Below, piece after piece: positions 45,831-54,742 of a stretch of 64,000 nt of DNA (position 1 is the first letter of the stretch; each line of letters opens with the position of its first letter). This stretch comes from Pseudemcibacter sp038106445 (GTDB taxonomy: Bacteria > Pseudomonadota > Alphaproteobacteria > Sphingomonadales > Emcibacteraceae): contig JAYODU010000001.1 of the NCBI GenBank assembly GCA_038106445.1, forward strand, positions 350,347 through 414,346, written 5' to 3'. Position numbers and translations under genes: made by a program. The notes under the pieces were generated by a model. The model saw only the letters and a program-made list of their open reading frames with translations, did no database searches and was not told where the DNA came from.

Positions 45831-46979
45831 ATGAAAACTTTACCCCTTGGTGTGGAGCCTGTTGTTGCGCCGCGCCTTAGCTTTGATGAAAACAGAAGCT
45901 TGATTGGCCTTTCGCATGATGAAGTGGCAGCAAAGCTTCTGGAAATAGGTGTGTCAGAAAAGCATTGCAAAATGCGGGCGCAGCAGATCTGGCACTGGAT
46001 TTATTTCAGGGGCGCGAAATCATTTGATGAAATGAGTAACATTTCAAAGGATATGCGCGCGAAGCTCAAAGAACATTTTGATGTAGGGCGCCCGGAAATA
46101 ACCGAAGCGTTGATTTCCAATGACGGTACACGTAAGTGGCTTATGAAATTTCCCGATGGTCAGGAAGTGGAAACAGTGTTTATCCCCGAAGCAGATCGGG
46201 GAACGCTTTGTGTATCATCGCAGGTGGGATGTACCTTAACCTGTAAATTCTGCCATACCGGCACCCAGCGGCTTGTCCGTAATCTGACATCGACGGAAAT
46301 TGTCATGCAGCTACTCGTCGCGCGGGATTATCTGGGGGAATGGCCAAGTCCGTCTGAAGGGCGGCTTGTTTCTACAATTGTCCTTATGGGTATGGGGGAA
46401 CCTCTCTATAATTTTGAAAATGTCAGTAAGGCTATGCAGATTGTGATGGATGATAACGGTATCAACCTGTCCCGTCGTCGCATTACCCTTTCGACATCGG
46501 GTGTCGTGCCGGAAATATATCGTTGCGGCGAAGAAATGGGCGTTAATCTGGCAATATCGCTGCATGCGGTTAATGATAAAGTCCGCAGTGAAATAATGCC
46601 GATAAACAATAAATACCCGATCCATGAGTTGATGACAGCCTGTAAAAATTATGCCGGTATTAAAAACAGCCGTAAAATTACATTTGAATATATTCTGCTT
46701 AAAGACATAAATGATAGCGACGAAGATGCGCTTAATCTGGTGAAACTGATCAAGGATTATCAGATTCCGGCGAAGGTAAATCTTATTCCCTTTAATCCAT
46801 GGCCGGGATCATCTTATGAGCGCCCAGGTAAAGCAAGGGTTGCAAGATTTTCCGATCTGATTTTCAGTGCCGGAATTTCGGCACCGGTCCGGACAACCCG
46901 AGGTGAGGATATACTGGCGGCGTGCGGACAGTTAAAGTCAGTATCTGAAAAAGCCAGAAAAAGCCGCGTTCAACAATAA
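45831..46979 (+). CDS. rlmN: RlmN, 23S rRNA/tRNA adenine-C2 methyltransferase
   Basis: Radical SAM enzyme that methylates A2503 of 23S rRNA and A37 of some tRNAs. The cluster-binding cysteines are in VGCTLTCKFCHTGTQ; GMGEPLYNFENV, LSTSGVVPEIYR, ISLHAVNDKVRSEIMPIN and LIPFNPWPGSSYERP follow; the C-terminal methyl-carrying cysteine lies near DILAACGQL. ATG 45831 is preferred over GTG 45801, which lies inside a terminator. Length 382 is normal. Confidence 0.96.
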   Translation: MKTLPLGVEPVVAPRLSFDENRSLIGLSHDEVAAKLLEIGVSEKHCKMRAQQIWHWIYFRGAKSFDEMSNISKDMRAKLKEHFDVGRPEITEALISNDGTRKWLMKFPDGQEVETVFIPEADRGTLCVSSQVGCTLTCKFCHTGTQRLVRNLTSTEIVMQLLVARDYLGEWPSPSEGRLVSTIVLMGMGEPLYNFENVSKAMQIVMDDNGINLSRRRITLSTSGVVPEIYRCGEEMGVNLAISLHAVNDKVRSEIMPINNKYPIHELMTACKNYAGIKNSRKITFEYILLKDINDSDEDALNLVKLIKDYQIPAKVNLIPFNPWPGSSYERPGKARVARFSDLIFSAGISAPVRTTRGEDILAACGQLKSVSEKARKSRVQQ

Positions 46980-47115
46980 TTTTATTTCTTACTATGATTT
47001 TATTATGGCAAGTGAATGCTATTTTTGATCTGAGGTCAAAAAATATTTTACGCTTTTATTCCAAAAGAATGTTTAGTAAAAGAAAAGAATAAAGGATAGT
47101 TTTAGAGGTACATTA

Positions 47116-47406
47116 ATGATGAAGGCTCGCATTTATCAACCGACAAAAAACGCTATGCAGTCAGGGATGAAGCGCTGTAAAAAGTGGAAACTTGAATATG
47201 CGCCGGAGAAGGCCCGCCAGATCGACCCCCTTATGGGATGGACGGGTTCTTCTGATATGAACAGTCAGATCAGATTAACCTTTGACAGCAAGCAGGATGC
47301 TGTGGCATATGCAGAGCGCAATGGGATTGATTATGTTGTAAATGAGCCTCATGTCCGCAAAAAACGCCTTAAAAACTATGCGGATGTTTTTGCTTTCCGT
47401 CCATAA
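47116..47406 (+). CDS. NDUFS4-type complex I accessory subunit
   Basis: 96 residues of the ETC complex I subunit family (NADH dehydrogenase [ubiquinone] iron-sulfur protein 4): ARIYQPTKNAMQSGMKRCKKWKLEYAP, then PLMGWTGSSDMNSQIRLTFDSKQDAVAYAERNGI and a basic C-terminus. This subunit is found in mitochondria and alphaproteobacteria and sits on the peripheral arm of complex I. It is usually encoded away from the nuo operon, as here, next to a tRNA. ATGs at 47116 and 47119 are equivalent. Confidence 0.93.
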   Translation: MMKARIYQPTKNAMQSGMKRCKKWKLEYAPEKARQIDPLMGWTGSSDMNSQIRLTFDSKQDAVAYAERNGIDYVVNEPHVRKKRLKNYADVFAFRP

Positions 47407-47429
47407 TCATCAAAAATTTTGTTTATTGC

Positions 47430-47506
<77 letters not shown>

Positions 47507-47522
47507 TATTTTAAAGTCTTTT

Positions 47523-48725
47523 TTAGCTTTTATGTCGTTGCAGGGTTAGAAATATCAGCAGCGTCGTAATGCCGCATCCGAAGTATCCCGCTATGATCGG
47601 CTCTACGGTTCCATCGTACATTTGCCCGATAAGACCGCCAACCAGAACGGCAGTAAGGGTTTGTATTGCGCTAATAACGGATGTTGCCAACCCGGCCATA
47701 TGACCAAACGGCTGTAGGGCCAGGCTGTTAAAATTGCCAAATAAAGGGCCCAGGCAGAAAAAATTAAACAGCATATAGATAAAAAATGCAGTGAAGTTAA
47801 GGTTCCCATCTGCAGCAATACTTAAACCAAGAAATAGTATTGATATAACGACCTGTAAAATCAGTGACGAGCGGCTGATTTGCTGAATTGAGTAGGTGTT
47901 AAGCAGTTTGGAATTAAGAAAGGAAGAAACACCATACGCGAGCGCAAGAATACCAAAATAAACGGGAAACATCATCCCCAGCCCATATTGGACGGCCAGG
48001 ATCTGCTGTGCAGTACTAAGGTAAGAAACAAATGCCCCGAACATGATCCCGGATGCCAATGTGTAGCCAAGCGAAGTTTGGTTTTTGACGATGTCCACGA
48101 TCCCGGATATGATCAGTCTGATAGAAAATACCCGTTTGTTCAGCGGACTTAGTGTTTCCCGCTGTCTGAAATGCATCCACGTTACACTTACCAATGCAAA
48201 AATAAGAATAAACCAGAATATCGCCTGCCATGTTGAAAAGAGCAGAATTCCCTGTCCGAGTAATGGTGCCAAAGCAGGAACCAGAATAAAAACCATCATA
48301 ATCAGTGACATGATTTGTGCCATTTCGCGGCCTTCATATTTGTCACGAATGATTGTTATGGATACAACACGGCAGGATGCCGAACCAAAGCCCTGAATAG
48401 CCCGGCCAATCAACATTATTTTAAGTGTGGTTGCAAATACGGCAACCAATGTGCCTACCAGAAAAATAAACACGCCAAGATAAATGGCTGTTTTCCGTCC
48501 AAAGCTGTCAGCGAACGGCCCATAAAGCATCACACCAAATGAAATCCCCAGAAAAATGGAAGATATAACCCACTGTGTAGCGTTAGGGTCAGCAACATTC
48601 AAATCAGTCGAAATTTGCCCCAGTGCCGGTATCATGGCGTCAATTGATAATGCCGTTATCGACATCAACAATGCCATAATGACAATGAACTCATTTCGGT
48701 TAAGCAAATATACTCTTTTGGTCAT
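47523..48725 (-). CDS. Bcr/CflA-type multidrug efflux MFS transporter
   Basis: About 400 residues with twelve predicted membrane helices. The N-terminal half shows SIDAMIPALGQISTDLNV, GISFGVMLYGPFADSFGRKTAIYLG (the MFS loop 2-3 motif) and GRAIQGFGSASCRVVSITIIRD, characteristic of drug:H+ antiporter family 1 (Bcr/CflA). ATG 48725 has AGAGGA at suitable distance; ATG 48764 would add a poorly fitting extension. Substrate unknown. Confidence 0.9.
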   Translation of the reverse strand: MTKRVYLLNRNEFIVIMALLMSITALSIDAMIPALGQISTDLNVADPNATQWVISSIFLGISFGVMLYGPFADSFGRKTAIYLGVFIFLVGTLVAVFATTLKIMLIGRAIQGFGSASCRVVSITIIRDKYEGREMAQIMSLIMMVFILVPALAPLLGQGILLFSTWQAIFWFILIFALVSVTWMHFRQRETLSPLNKRVFSIRLIISGIVDIVKNQTSLGYTLASGIMFGAFVSYLSTAQQILAVQYGLGMMFPVYFGILALAYGVSSFLNSKLLNTYSIQQISRSSLILQVVISILFLGLSIAADGNLNFTAFFIYMLFNFFCLGPLFGNFNSLALQPFGHMAGLATSVISAIQTLTAVLVGGLIGQMYDGTVEPIIAGYFGCGITTLLIFLTLQRHKS

Positions 48726-48949
48726 GAAGTCCTCTTTGCCGAGCTTTGATGCCGGCAATGCCACACATTGATAAACTCATTTTCCGGGAAATATTATAAG
48801 CACTTATGTTTTTTAGGCATAAAGCACTCAGAAACTTGTAACAGATATGATCATTTCTGTCGAAGAAAAATTATTTAAAATGTTCTTATTTTGTTCTTTA
48901 TTTATTCTTCTGCATGATTTATATGTTCTCAAAAAGAAGGAGAAGCATC

Positions 48950-49093
48950 ATGGCCTTTACTTTTAAACAGAAGAAAATATGTTTTCAGAGGGGACTTTAC
49001 AAATGCCCTGTCCCGCCAGTTGAGCTTAGCCGTTTCTGGACAGAACAGGACTGGTTCCGCCATGTTGACCAGCACGGGGTCTGGTGCCGATAA
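48950..49093 (+). CDS. Candidate small protein, 47 residues
   Basis: ATG 48950 with an excellent ribosome-binding site (AAGGAG about 7 bases upstream) opens a 47-codon frame ending TAA 49091. The peptide is basic and aromatic-rich, with three cysteines (KKICF, YKCPV, VWCR-end) and a WTEQDWFRHVDQHGVWC tail. It occupies a gap between two divergent/convergent genes and is not antisense to a known gene. I know no family. Ribosome-binding site and composition support it; conservation is untested. Confidence 0.5.
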   Translation: MAFTFKQKKICFQRGLYKCPVPPVELSRFWTEQDWFRHVDQHGVWCR

Positions 49094-49096
49094 CGA

Positions 49097-49957
49097 CTAG
49101 AGCACGTTGAGGGGGATTTTAATATAGGATGTACCGTTATCTTCCGCGGGTGGCAATTCACCGGCCCGCATATTTATTTGAACAGACGGTACAATAAGTT
49201 TTGGCAAACTTAGCTCCGCATCTCGTTTGGTGCGTGCTTCGATATATTGTTCCCTGTTTTTACCAGCCAGATGAATATTATCTGCTTTTTGTTTGGCGAC
49301 CGTCGTAACCCACTCATAATCGCGGCCACCGGGGCCATAATCATGACACATGTATAATGTTGTATCATCCGGTAGGGACAGAATACGCTGAATTGAATCA
49401 AAAAGCTGTGCCGCATCGCCACCCGGGAAATCGCAGCGTGCCGTGCCGAAATCAGGCATAAACATGGTATCACCAACAAAGCAGTTACCGTCTATTACGT
49501 ATGTGATACAGGCGGGAGTATGACCGGGTGTATGGATAACACTTGCTTCAATTTCACCGATATGAAATGTGTCGCCATCGGAAAATAAATGATCAAATTG
49601 ACGGCCATCTTTGGCAAAAGATTTTTCAGCGTTAAAAATTGGTGCGAAAGTTTTCTGGACGACTGAAACATTTTCGCCGATTGCGGTTCTGCCGCCAAGC
49701 TTTTCCTTAAGGTAGGGTGCACCAGAAAGATGATCCGCATGGACGTGTGTTTCAAGGATCCATTCACATTTTAGATTATTCGAATTTACATAATTAATGA
49801 CCATGTCCGCTGATGCTGTCGATGTTCGGCCGCTATCCGGGTCATAGTCCAAAACACTATCAATGATGGCGCATTTATTCGTCGATGGGTCGGAAACCAC
49901 GTATGTCACGGTATAAGTTGCTTGATCAAAGAAGGCTTTTACTTTTGCGTTGGACAT
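49097..49957 (-). CDS. Metallo-beta-lactamase-fold hydrolase, persulfide dioxygenase-like
   Basis: 286 residues, MBL fold. Metal motifs: THVHADHLSGAPYLKEKLGG, IHTPGHTPACITYV, VGDTMFMPDFGTARCDFPGGD and CHDYGPGGRDYEW. The last three, with the DxHP-like layout, match the ETHE1/Blh/SdoA group of glutathione persulfide dioxygenases that oxidise persulfide to sulfite using one iron. Glyoxalase II is the main alternative but lacks the C-terminal region seen here. Its product, sulfite, would be a substrate for the SoxC-like enzyme at 38.8 kb. Confidence 0.82.
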   Translation of the reverse strand: MSNAKVKAFFDQATYTVTYVVSDPSTNKCAIIDSVLDYDPDSGRTSTASADMVINYVNSNNLKCEWILETHVHADHLSGAPYLKEKLGGRTAIGENVSVVQKTFAPIFNAEKSFAKDGRQFDHLFSDGDTFHIGEIEASVIHTPGHTPACITYVIDGNCFVGDTMFMPDFGTARCDFPGGDAAQLFDSIQRILSLPDDTTLYMCHDYGPGGRDYEWVTTVAKQKADNIHLAGKNREQYIEARTKRDAELSLPKLIVPSVQINMRAGELPPAEDNGTSYIKIPLNVL

Positions 49958-50137
49958 TTTAAAGGCTCATTTATTACGAAGTTAGCTTATCATAGTTTTT
50001 ATTCATCATGATTTCCATCATATTCGGGACGGGCATATCTTCATTGACCTTTGTCAAAAAACGAAGGAATTTTAATTGAATTCTCCCAGGTTCTACTTGT
50101 AAGCATTGACTTTGTTCTGATCAATTCAGTTTAAAGC

Positions 50138-51448
50138 TTAAAGAATAAATTTGGAAAGGTCCGATGTATCGGCAAGATCACCAATATGTTCCTTGATATA
50201 TTTAGCATCAATTTTGATCGTAGCTGCTTTCATATCCGTAGCTTCAAAGCTGATTTCATCCAGTATTCTTTCCAGCACAGTATGAAGCCGACGAGCGCCA
50301 ATATTTTCAACGCTTTCATTAATTCTTGCGGACATTCTGGCGATTTCGGAAATACCGTCATCCGTGAAATCAAGGGTTATATCCTCTGTTTTCAAAAGGG
50401 CGACATATTGTTTGATCAGACTGTAGTCCGGTTCAGTCAGGATATGTTTGAAATCATTTTCAGTCAGAGCCGCAAGTTCCACACGGATCGGCAGTCTCCC
50501 CTGAAGTTCAGGAAGTAAGTCCGAAGGCTTAGCCACGGAAAAAGCCCCTGATGCGATGAAAAGAATATGATCTGTTTTAATATTGCCGTACTTGGTGGAT
50601 ACGGTGCATCCTTCAATCAGCGGCAGTAGATCACGCTGCACGCCTTCACGGCTGACCTCACCACTGTTACGGTTTGCACGTCCGGCTATTTTATCAATTT
50701 CATCAATAAAAACGATACCTGATTGCTCAGTACTTTCGATAGCTTCGCGAATGATACTGTCTTCATCCAGCAATTTTTCACTTTCGTCATTGGCGAGCGT
50801 TTCAAGTGCGTCCTTAACGGATAATTTTTTCTTTTCCGTCTTTGGGCCAAACTGACTACCGAGAATATCACCCAGATTAAGCATACCCATGCTTGCTCCC
50901 GGCATGCCGGGGATGTCAAAAGATGGCATGGTTGTTGATTGGCGTTCGATTACATCAACCTCAATTTCCTTGTCATCAAGATCACCTTCACGCAGCATTT
51001 TTCTGAATTTTTGCCGGGTGTCTTCTGATGCGGTTTCACCCACGAGCGCATCCAGCACACGTTCCTCGGCAGAAAGCTCTGCTTTACTGACTACGCTGAT
51101 TTTCTTTTTCTCACGAATAAGACTAATGGAAATTTCCATCAGGTCCCGGATAATTTGTTCCACATCACGACCTACATACCCAACCTCTGTAAATTTGGTG
51201 GCTTCAACCTTTACAAATGGTGCATTTGCAAGTTTTGCAAGGCGCCTTGAAATTTCGGTTTTGCCGACACCGGTCGGGCCGATCATAAGGATATTTTTTG
51301 GAAGCACTTCTTCCTTCATTTCCCCGGTGAGCTGCTGGCGTCTCCAACGATTACGAAGGGCAATTGCCATAGCGCGTTTGGCCGGGTTTTGTCCGATTAT
51401 AAAACGGTCAAGTTCAGATACGATTTCACGCGGTGAAAAAGAAGTCAT
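50138..51448 (-). CDS. hslU: HslU, ATPase subunit of the HslUV protease
   Basis: AAA+ unfoldase that feeds substrates to HslV. Walker A is in LMIGPTGVGKTEISRR, an inserted I-domain spans about residues 110-230, Walker B is IVFIDEIDKIA and the conserved C-terminus begins GDLADTSDLSKFIL. Length 436 is typical. It lies 17 bases downstream of hslV and is coexpressed from the promoter upstream of that gene. Confidence 0.97.
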   Translation of the reverse strand: MTSFSPREIVSELDRFIIGQNPAKRAMAIALRNRWRRQQLTGEMKEEVLPKNILMIGPTGVGKTEISRRLAKLANAPFVKVEATKFTEVGYVGRDVEQIIRDLMEISISLIREKKKISVVSKAELSAEERVLDALVGETASEDTRQKFRKMLREGDLDDKEIEVDVIERQSTTMPSFDIPGMPGASMGMLNLGDILGSQFGPKTEKKKLSVKDALETLANDESEKLLDEDSIIREAIESTEQSGIVFIDEIDKIAGRANRNSGEVSREGVQRDLLPLIEGCTVSTKYGNIKTDHILFIASGAFSVAKPSDLLPELQGRLPIRVELAALTENDFKHILTEPDYSLIKQYVALLKTEDITLDFTDDGISEIARMSARINESVENIGARRLHTVLERILDEISFEATDMKAATIKIDAKYIKEHIGDLADTSDLSKFIL

Positions 51449-51465
51449 TCAATGAAACTCCAATG

Positions 51466-52017
51466 CTACTTAATGTCTAATGTTTCTACGGTAAGATTAT
51501 CATTTGTATAAACGCATATGTCAGCGGCAATGCCAAGGGCGCGTCTGCCGATCTCTTCTGCATCGAGGGGCTGGTCCATAAGTGCTTTTGCAGCGGCAAG
51601 GGCAAAATTGCCACCGGATCCAATCGCAATAAGGCCGTCGGCAGGTTCAAGCACATCTCCGGTTCCCGTAAGGATGAGGGATACATCCTTGTCAACAACC
51701 GCCATCATGGCTTCCAGACGGCGCAGATAACGATCAGTCCTCCAATCCTTGGCCATTTCAACACAAGCACGCGTAAGCTGACCGTTAAAACGTTCCAGTT
51801 TTTCTTCAAGTCTTTCAAAAAGGGCAAATGCATCCGCTGTTGAACCGGCAAAACCGGCAATCACGTTTCCGTCACCAATACGGCGAACTTTTTTTGCGTT
51901 TGCCTTGATTACTGTATTGCCAAGCGAGACTTGCCCGTCACCAACGACCACCACTTTGTCACCTTTGCGAACACTTAAGATCGTTGTGCCGCGCCATCCT
52001 GTTGGTTGATCAGTCAT
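51466..52017 (-). CDS. hslV: HslV, peptidase subunit of the HslUV protease
   Basis: Threonine peptidase related to proteasome beta subunits. WRGTTILSVRKGDKVVVVGDGQVSLG places the catalytic N-terminal threonine at T11 after removal of a ten-residue leader, and Lys in VIKANAKKVRRI follows. Length 183 is normal. It forms a twelve-subunit double ring capped by HslU. A heat-shock-type promoter lies just upstream. Divergent from hisB, as in many alphaproteobacteria. Confidence 0.97.
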   Translation of the reverse strand: MTDQPTGWRGTTILSVRKGDKVVVVGDGQVSLGNTVIKANAKKVRRIGDGNVIAGFAGSTADAFALFERLEEKLERFNGQLTRACVEMAKDWRTDRYLRRLEAMMAVVDKDVSLILTGTGDVLEPADGLIAIGSGGNFALAAAKALMDQPLDAEEIGRRALGIAADICVYTNDNLTVETLDIK

Positions 52018-52055
52018 ATATCAATTGTCCATTTTATTAGTTTGTATGAAATAAC

Positions 52056-52084
52056 AAATGGGGAATTTTTTGGTTCCGGTCAAG
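52056..52084 (-). promoter_or_regulatory. Sigma-32 (RpoH)-type heat-shock promoter of hslVU
   Basis: On the minus strand CTTGACC (52084-52078), 14 bases, CCCCATTT (52063-52056), close to the heat-shock consensus CTTGAAA-N11-15-CCCCATnT. The predicted start lies about 30 bases before the hslV ATG at 52017. hslVU is a classical RpoH regulon member and rpoH is in this window. Confidence 0.8.
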
Positions 52085-52200
52085 GGTCATATTGTTTTTT
52101 AGCAAAAAATTGCCTTTATGTGCGCCAAAAGCTGGCACTTGGACTAAACTACTGCTATATGTCATGCAAAATCGATAAAGTTCCAGTTAAGGAGGTATAA

Positions 52201-52803
52201 ATGCGCACAGCAACAGTAGAGCGCACAACCAAGGAAACATCTGTTTCTGTCACAATAAATCTGGATGGTACAGGCGTTTACGATGTGGATACCGGTATCG
52301 GATTTCTTGATCATATGATGGAACAGTTATCCCGCCATAGTTTGATTGATATTACACTTAGGGCTAAGGGGGATACTCATATCGATTTTCATCATACAAC
52401 AGAAGATGTGGGCATTGTGATTGGACAGGCCGTGGCTGATGCGCTTGGTGATCTTCGTGGTATTACGCGTTATGGAAATGCCATTATCCCGATGGATGAA
52501 ACATGCACAAGATGCTCGGTTGATATTTCCGGTCGTCCGTTTATCGTTTTTAATGTGAACTTCACCCGGGACAAACTCGGTGAAATGGATACGGAACTTT
52601 TCCTCGAATGGTTTCGTGCCTTTGCACATGGTGCGGGGATGACACTTCATGTGGAAAATATGTACGGTGAAAATAACCATCATATTATTGAAAGCAGCTA
52701 CAAGGCACTTGCCCGTGCAATGCGACAGGCGATTGAAATTGATCCTCGTAAATCGGATGCCATTCCTTCAACCAAAGGCATGCTTGGTGGCAAGTCCGAC
52801 TAG
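52201..52803 (+). CDS. hisB: HisB, imidazoleglycerol-phosphate dehydratase
   Basis: Manganese enzyme dehydrating IGP to imidazole-acetol phosphate. Motifs: TGIGFLDHMMEQLSRHS, DTHIDFHHTTEDVGIVIGQA, and the C-terminal ENNHHIIESSYKALARAMR. It is the single-domain form (200 residues), without the histidinol-phosphatase domain. TAAGGAGGT at 52188-52196 is a near-perfect ribosome-binding site. First gene of hisB-hisH-GNAT-hisA-hisF-hisE-HIT. Confidence 0.97.
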   Translation: MRTATVERTTKETSVSVTINLDGTGVYDVDTGIGFLDHMMEQLSRHSLIDITLRAKGDTHIDFHHTTEDVGIVIGQAVADALGDLRGITRYGNAIIPMDETCTRCSVDISGRPFIVFNVNFTRDKLGEMDTELFLEWFRAFAHGAGMTLHVENMYGENNHHIIESSYKALARAMRQAIEIDPRKSDAIPSTKGMLGGKSD

Positions 52804-52812
52804 GCTTTAAAA

Positions 52813-53445
52813 ATGAAAACTGTCATAATTGATTATGGTTCCGGTAATCTGCGTTCAGCGGAAAAATCAACGGTGCGGGCAGCCGCAGGCCTTGATATGG
52901 AAGTACTTGTTACATCCAAACCCGAAGATGTTATTACTGCGGACCGGATTATACTGCCTGGTGTTGGTGCATTTGCTGATTGTATGAGCGGTCTTTGTGC
53001 GCTTGACGGGATGCGGTACGCACTCGAAGAAAAAGTTCTTAAAAAAGGAACACCGTTTTTAGGTATTTGTGTGGGTATGCAGTTGCTTGCGGATGAAGGG
53101 GTGGAACATGGCATCACAAAAGGGCTGGGCTGGATTGGCGGAAGTGTTGAAGCGATTCGTGCACCTGGCTTAAAAGTGCCGCATATGGGGTGGAATGATC
53201 TGATTATTGAACAGTCCGACCATCCGGTACTTGCAGGTATAAAAAACGGCGATCACGTTTATTTTGTACATAGTTATCATTTTAAAATAAATGATGACAA
53301 AAACAGCTTGGCGCAGGTGGATTACGGTGGCTATATTAACGCAATTATTGGCCGTGACAATATTATCGGTACGCAATTTCATCCTGAAAAAAGCCAGGCC
53401 GTTGGACTTAGGCTGATTGAAAACTTCTTGAAATGGTCACCATAA
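52813..53445 (+). CDS. hisH: HisH, glutamine amidotransferase of imidazole glycerol-phosphate synthase
   Basis: Class I glutaminase subunit that delivers ammonia to HisF. IIDYGSGNLRSAEKS at the start, nucleophile elbow FLGICVGMQLLADEG (Cys), and FHPEKSQAVGLRLIENFL with the His-Glu of the triad. Length 210 is normal. It ends 13 bases inside the next gene. Confidence 0.97.
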   Translation: MKTVIIDYGSGNLRSAEKSTVRAAAGLDMEVLVTSKPEDVITADRIILPGVGAFADCMSGLCALDGMRYALEEKVLKKGTPFLGICVGMQLLADEGVEHGITKGLGWIGGSVEAIRAPGLKVPHMGWNDLIIEQSDHPVLAGIKNGDHVYFVHSYHFKINDDKNSLAQVDYGGYINAIIGRDNIIGTQFHPEKSQAVGLRLIENFLKWSP

Positions 53446-53993
53446 CAATGAGCGAACAGGAAAAAGAAAAAAAAGGGCCACGATTAAGTGTCGACGAAGT
53501 CACAACGCTGGACAATGTTGATATATTGGAGCTTTGTGAAACGACGCGTGTTGCAATCCTTGCCCATGAAGGGTTTAACTGGCTTACGCCCCCACCGGAG
53601 AAAACACTGGAAAGTTTCTGGAAAGGTGTTTTTATTATCCCGGAACGCACCCTGATCATCGCAAGGATGGACGGTCAGATCGCGGGATGTTGTCAGCTTG
53701 TGCAGCCCCCAAAAAATAATGAAGCCGGTGCCTTTCGTGGTAGCATTGAAACTTTTTTCCTTGCACCGTGGGCCCGTGGTCATAACCTTGCAAAGGCCAT
53801 GTTACAAAAAGCAGAAGATGTGGCACGTGAAAAAGGGTGTCGTACGCTGGAATGTCATATGGCATCCGACCAGCATGCTGCAATTGCCATATGTGAATGG
53901 ATTGGAATGGACCGATGGGGTATCAAGGAACGTTATGCCCGTATCAATGACCTATTTGTTCCCGGGTATTATTATTCTAAAAATTTGGACTGA
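53433..53993 (+). CDS. GNAT-family N-acetyltransferase inside the his operon
   Basis: 186 residues. The acetyl-CoA-binding core is ETFFLAPWARGHNLAKAMLQKAEDVAREKGCRTLEC with the G-H-N-L-A loop, and the C-terminal IAICEWIGMDRWGIKERYARIN completes the fold. It overlaps hisH by 13 bases (ATG 53448 is an alternative) and is 2 bases before hisA, so it is cotranscribed with histidine genes. Substrate unknown; no histidine-pathway step requires an acetyltransferase. Confidence 0.85.
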   Translation: MVTITMSEQEKEKKGPRLSVDEVTTLDNVDILELCETTRVAILAHEGFNWLTPPPEKTLESFWKGVFIIPERTLIIARMDGQIAGCCQLVQPPKNNEAGAFRGSIETFFLAPWARGHNLAKAMLQKAEDVAREKGCRTLECHMASDQHAAIAICEWIGMDRWGIKERYARINDLFVPGYYYSKNLD

Positions 53994-53995
53994 CG

Positions 53996-54742
53996 ATGAT
54001 TTTATTTCCAGCCATTGATCTGAAGGACGGTAAATGCGTACGCCTTCATAAAGGTGAAATGGAGCAGGCTACCGTTTTTAATGATAATCCGGGTAATCAG
54101 GCCAGAAAGTTTGAAGAGGCGGGGTGTGACTGGCTGCATCTGGTGGATCTTAATGGTGCCTTTGCCGGGCATCCCGTAAATGGTGATGCCGTAGACAGTA
54201 TTCTTGCGAAAGTAAAAATTCCGGTGCAGCTTGGTGGTGGCATTCGTGATGTTGCAACAATCGCAAACTGGATTGAAAAAGGCATCAGGCGTGTGATCCT
54301 TGGCACCATCGCCCTGCGTAATCCATCCATTGTTATAGAAGCTGCGAAAGAATTCCCGGGCAAGGTGGCGGTGGGTATTGATGCGCGAAACGGTATGGTT
54401 GCTGTGGAAGGATGGGCGGAAACGTCCGATATATCCGCAGTGGAACTGGGTAAGAAATTTGAAGATGCCGGTGTAACGAGCATTATTTATACGGATATTG
54501 ACCGGGACGGAACCATGGAAGGGCTTAATGTTAAAGGCACAATAGACCTTGCCAATGCGTTATCAATTCCGGTTATTGCGTCTGGCGGTGTTGCATCAAT
54601 TAACGATTTAAAAATCCTGAAAGAGGCTGCTGAAGATGCAAAAGGCACAATTGAAGGGGCGATATCCGGGCGCGCACTTTATGATGGCAGCCTTGATATA
54701 AAAGAAGCTCTGGCCTTTTTACGGGGGGATATATCATGCTAA
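53996..54742 (+). CDS. hisA: HisA, phosphoribosylformimino-5-aminoimidazole carboxamide ribotide isomerase
   Basis: TIM-barrel isomerase that opens the ribose ring of ProFAR. FPAIDLKDGKCVRLHKGEM carries the N-terminal catalytic aspartate; VQLGGGIRDVATIANWI, GIDARNGMVAVEGWAET, YTDIDRDGTMEG (second catalytic aspartate) and VIASGGVASINDL follow. Length 248. Its stop overlaps the hisF start by seven bases. Confidence 0.97.
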   Translation: MILFPAIDLKDGKCVRLHKGEMEQATVFNDNPGNQARKFEEAGCDWLHLVDLNGAFAGHPVNGDAVDSILAKVKIPVQLGGGIRDVATIANWIEKGIRRVILGTIALRNPSIVIEAAKEFPGKVAVGIDARNGMVAVEGWAETSDISAVELGKKFEDAGVTSIIYTDIDRDGTMEGLNVKGTIDLANALSIPVIASGGVASINDLKILKEAAEDAKGTIEGAISGRALYDGSLDIKEALAFLRGDISC

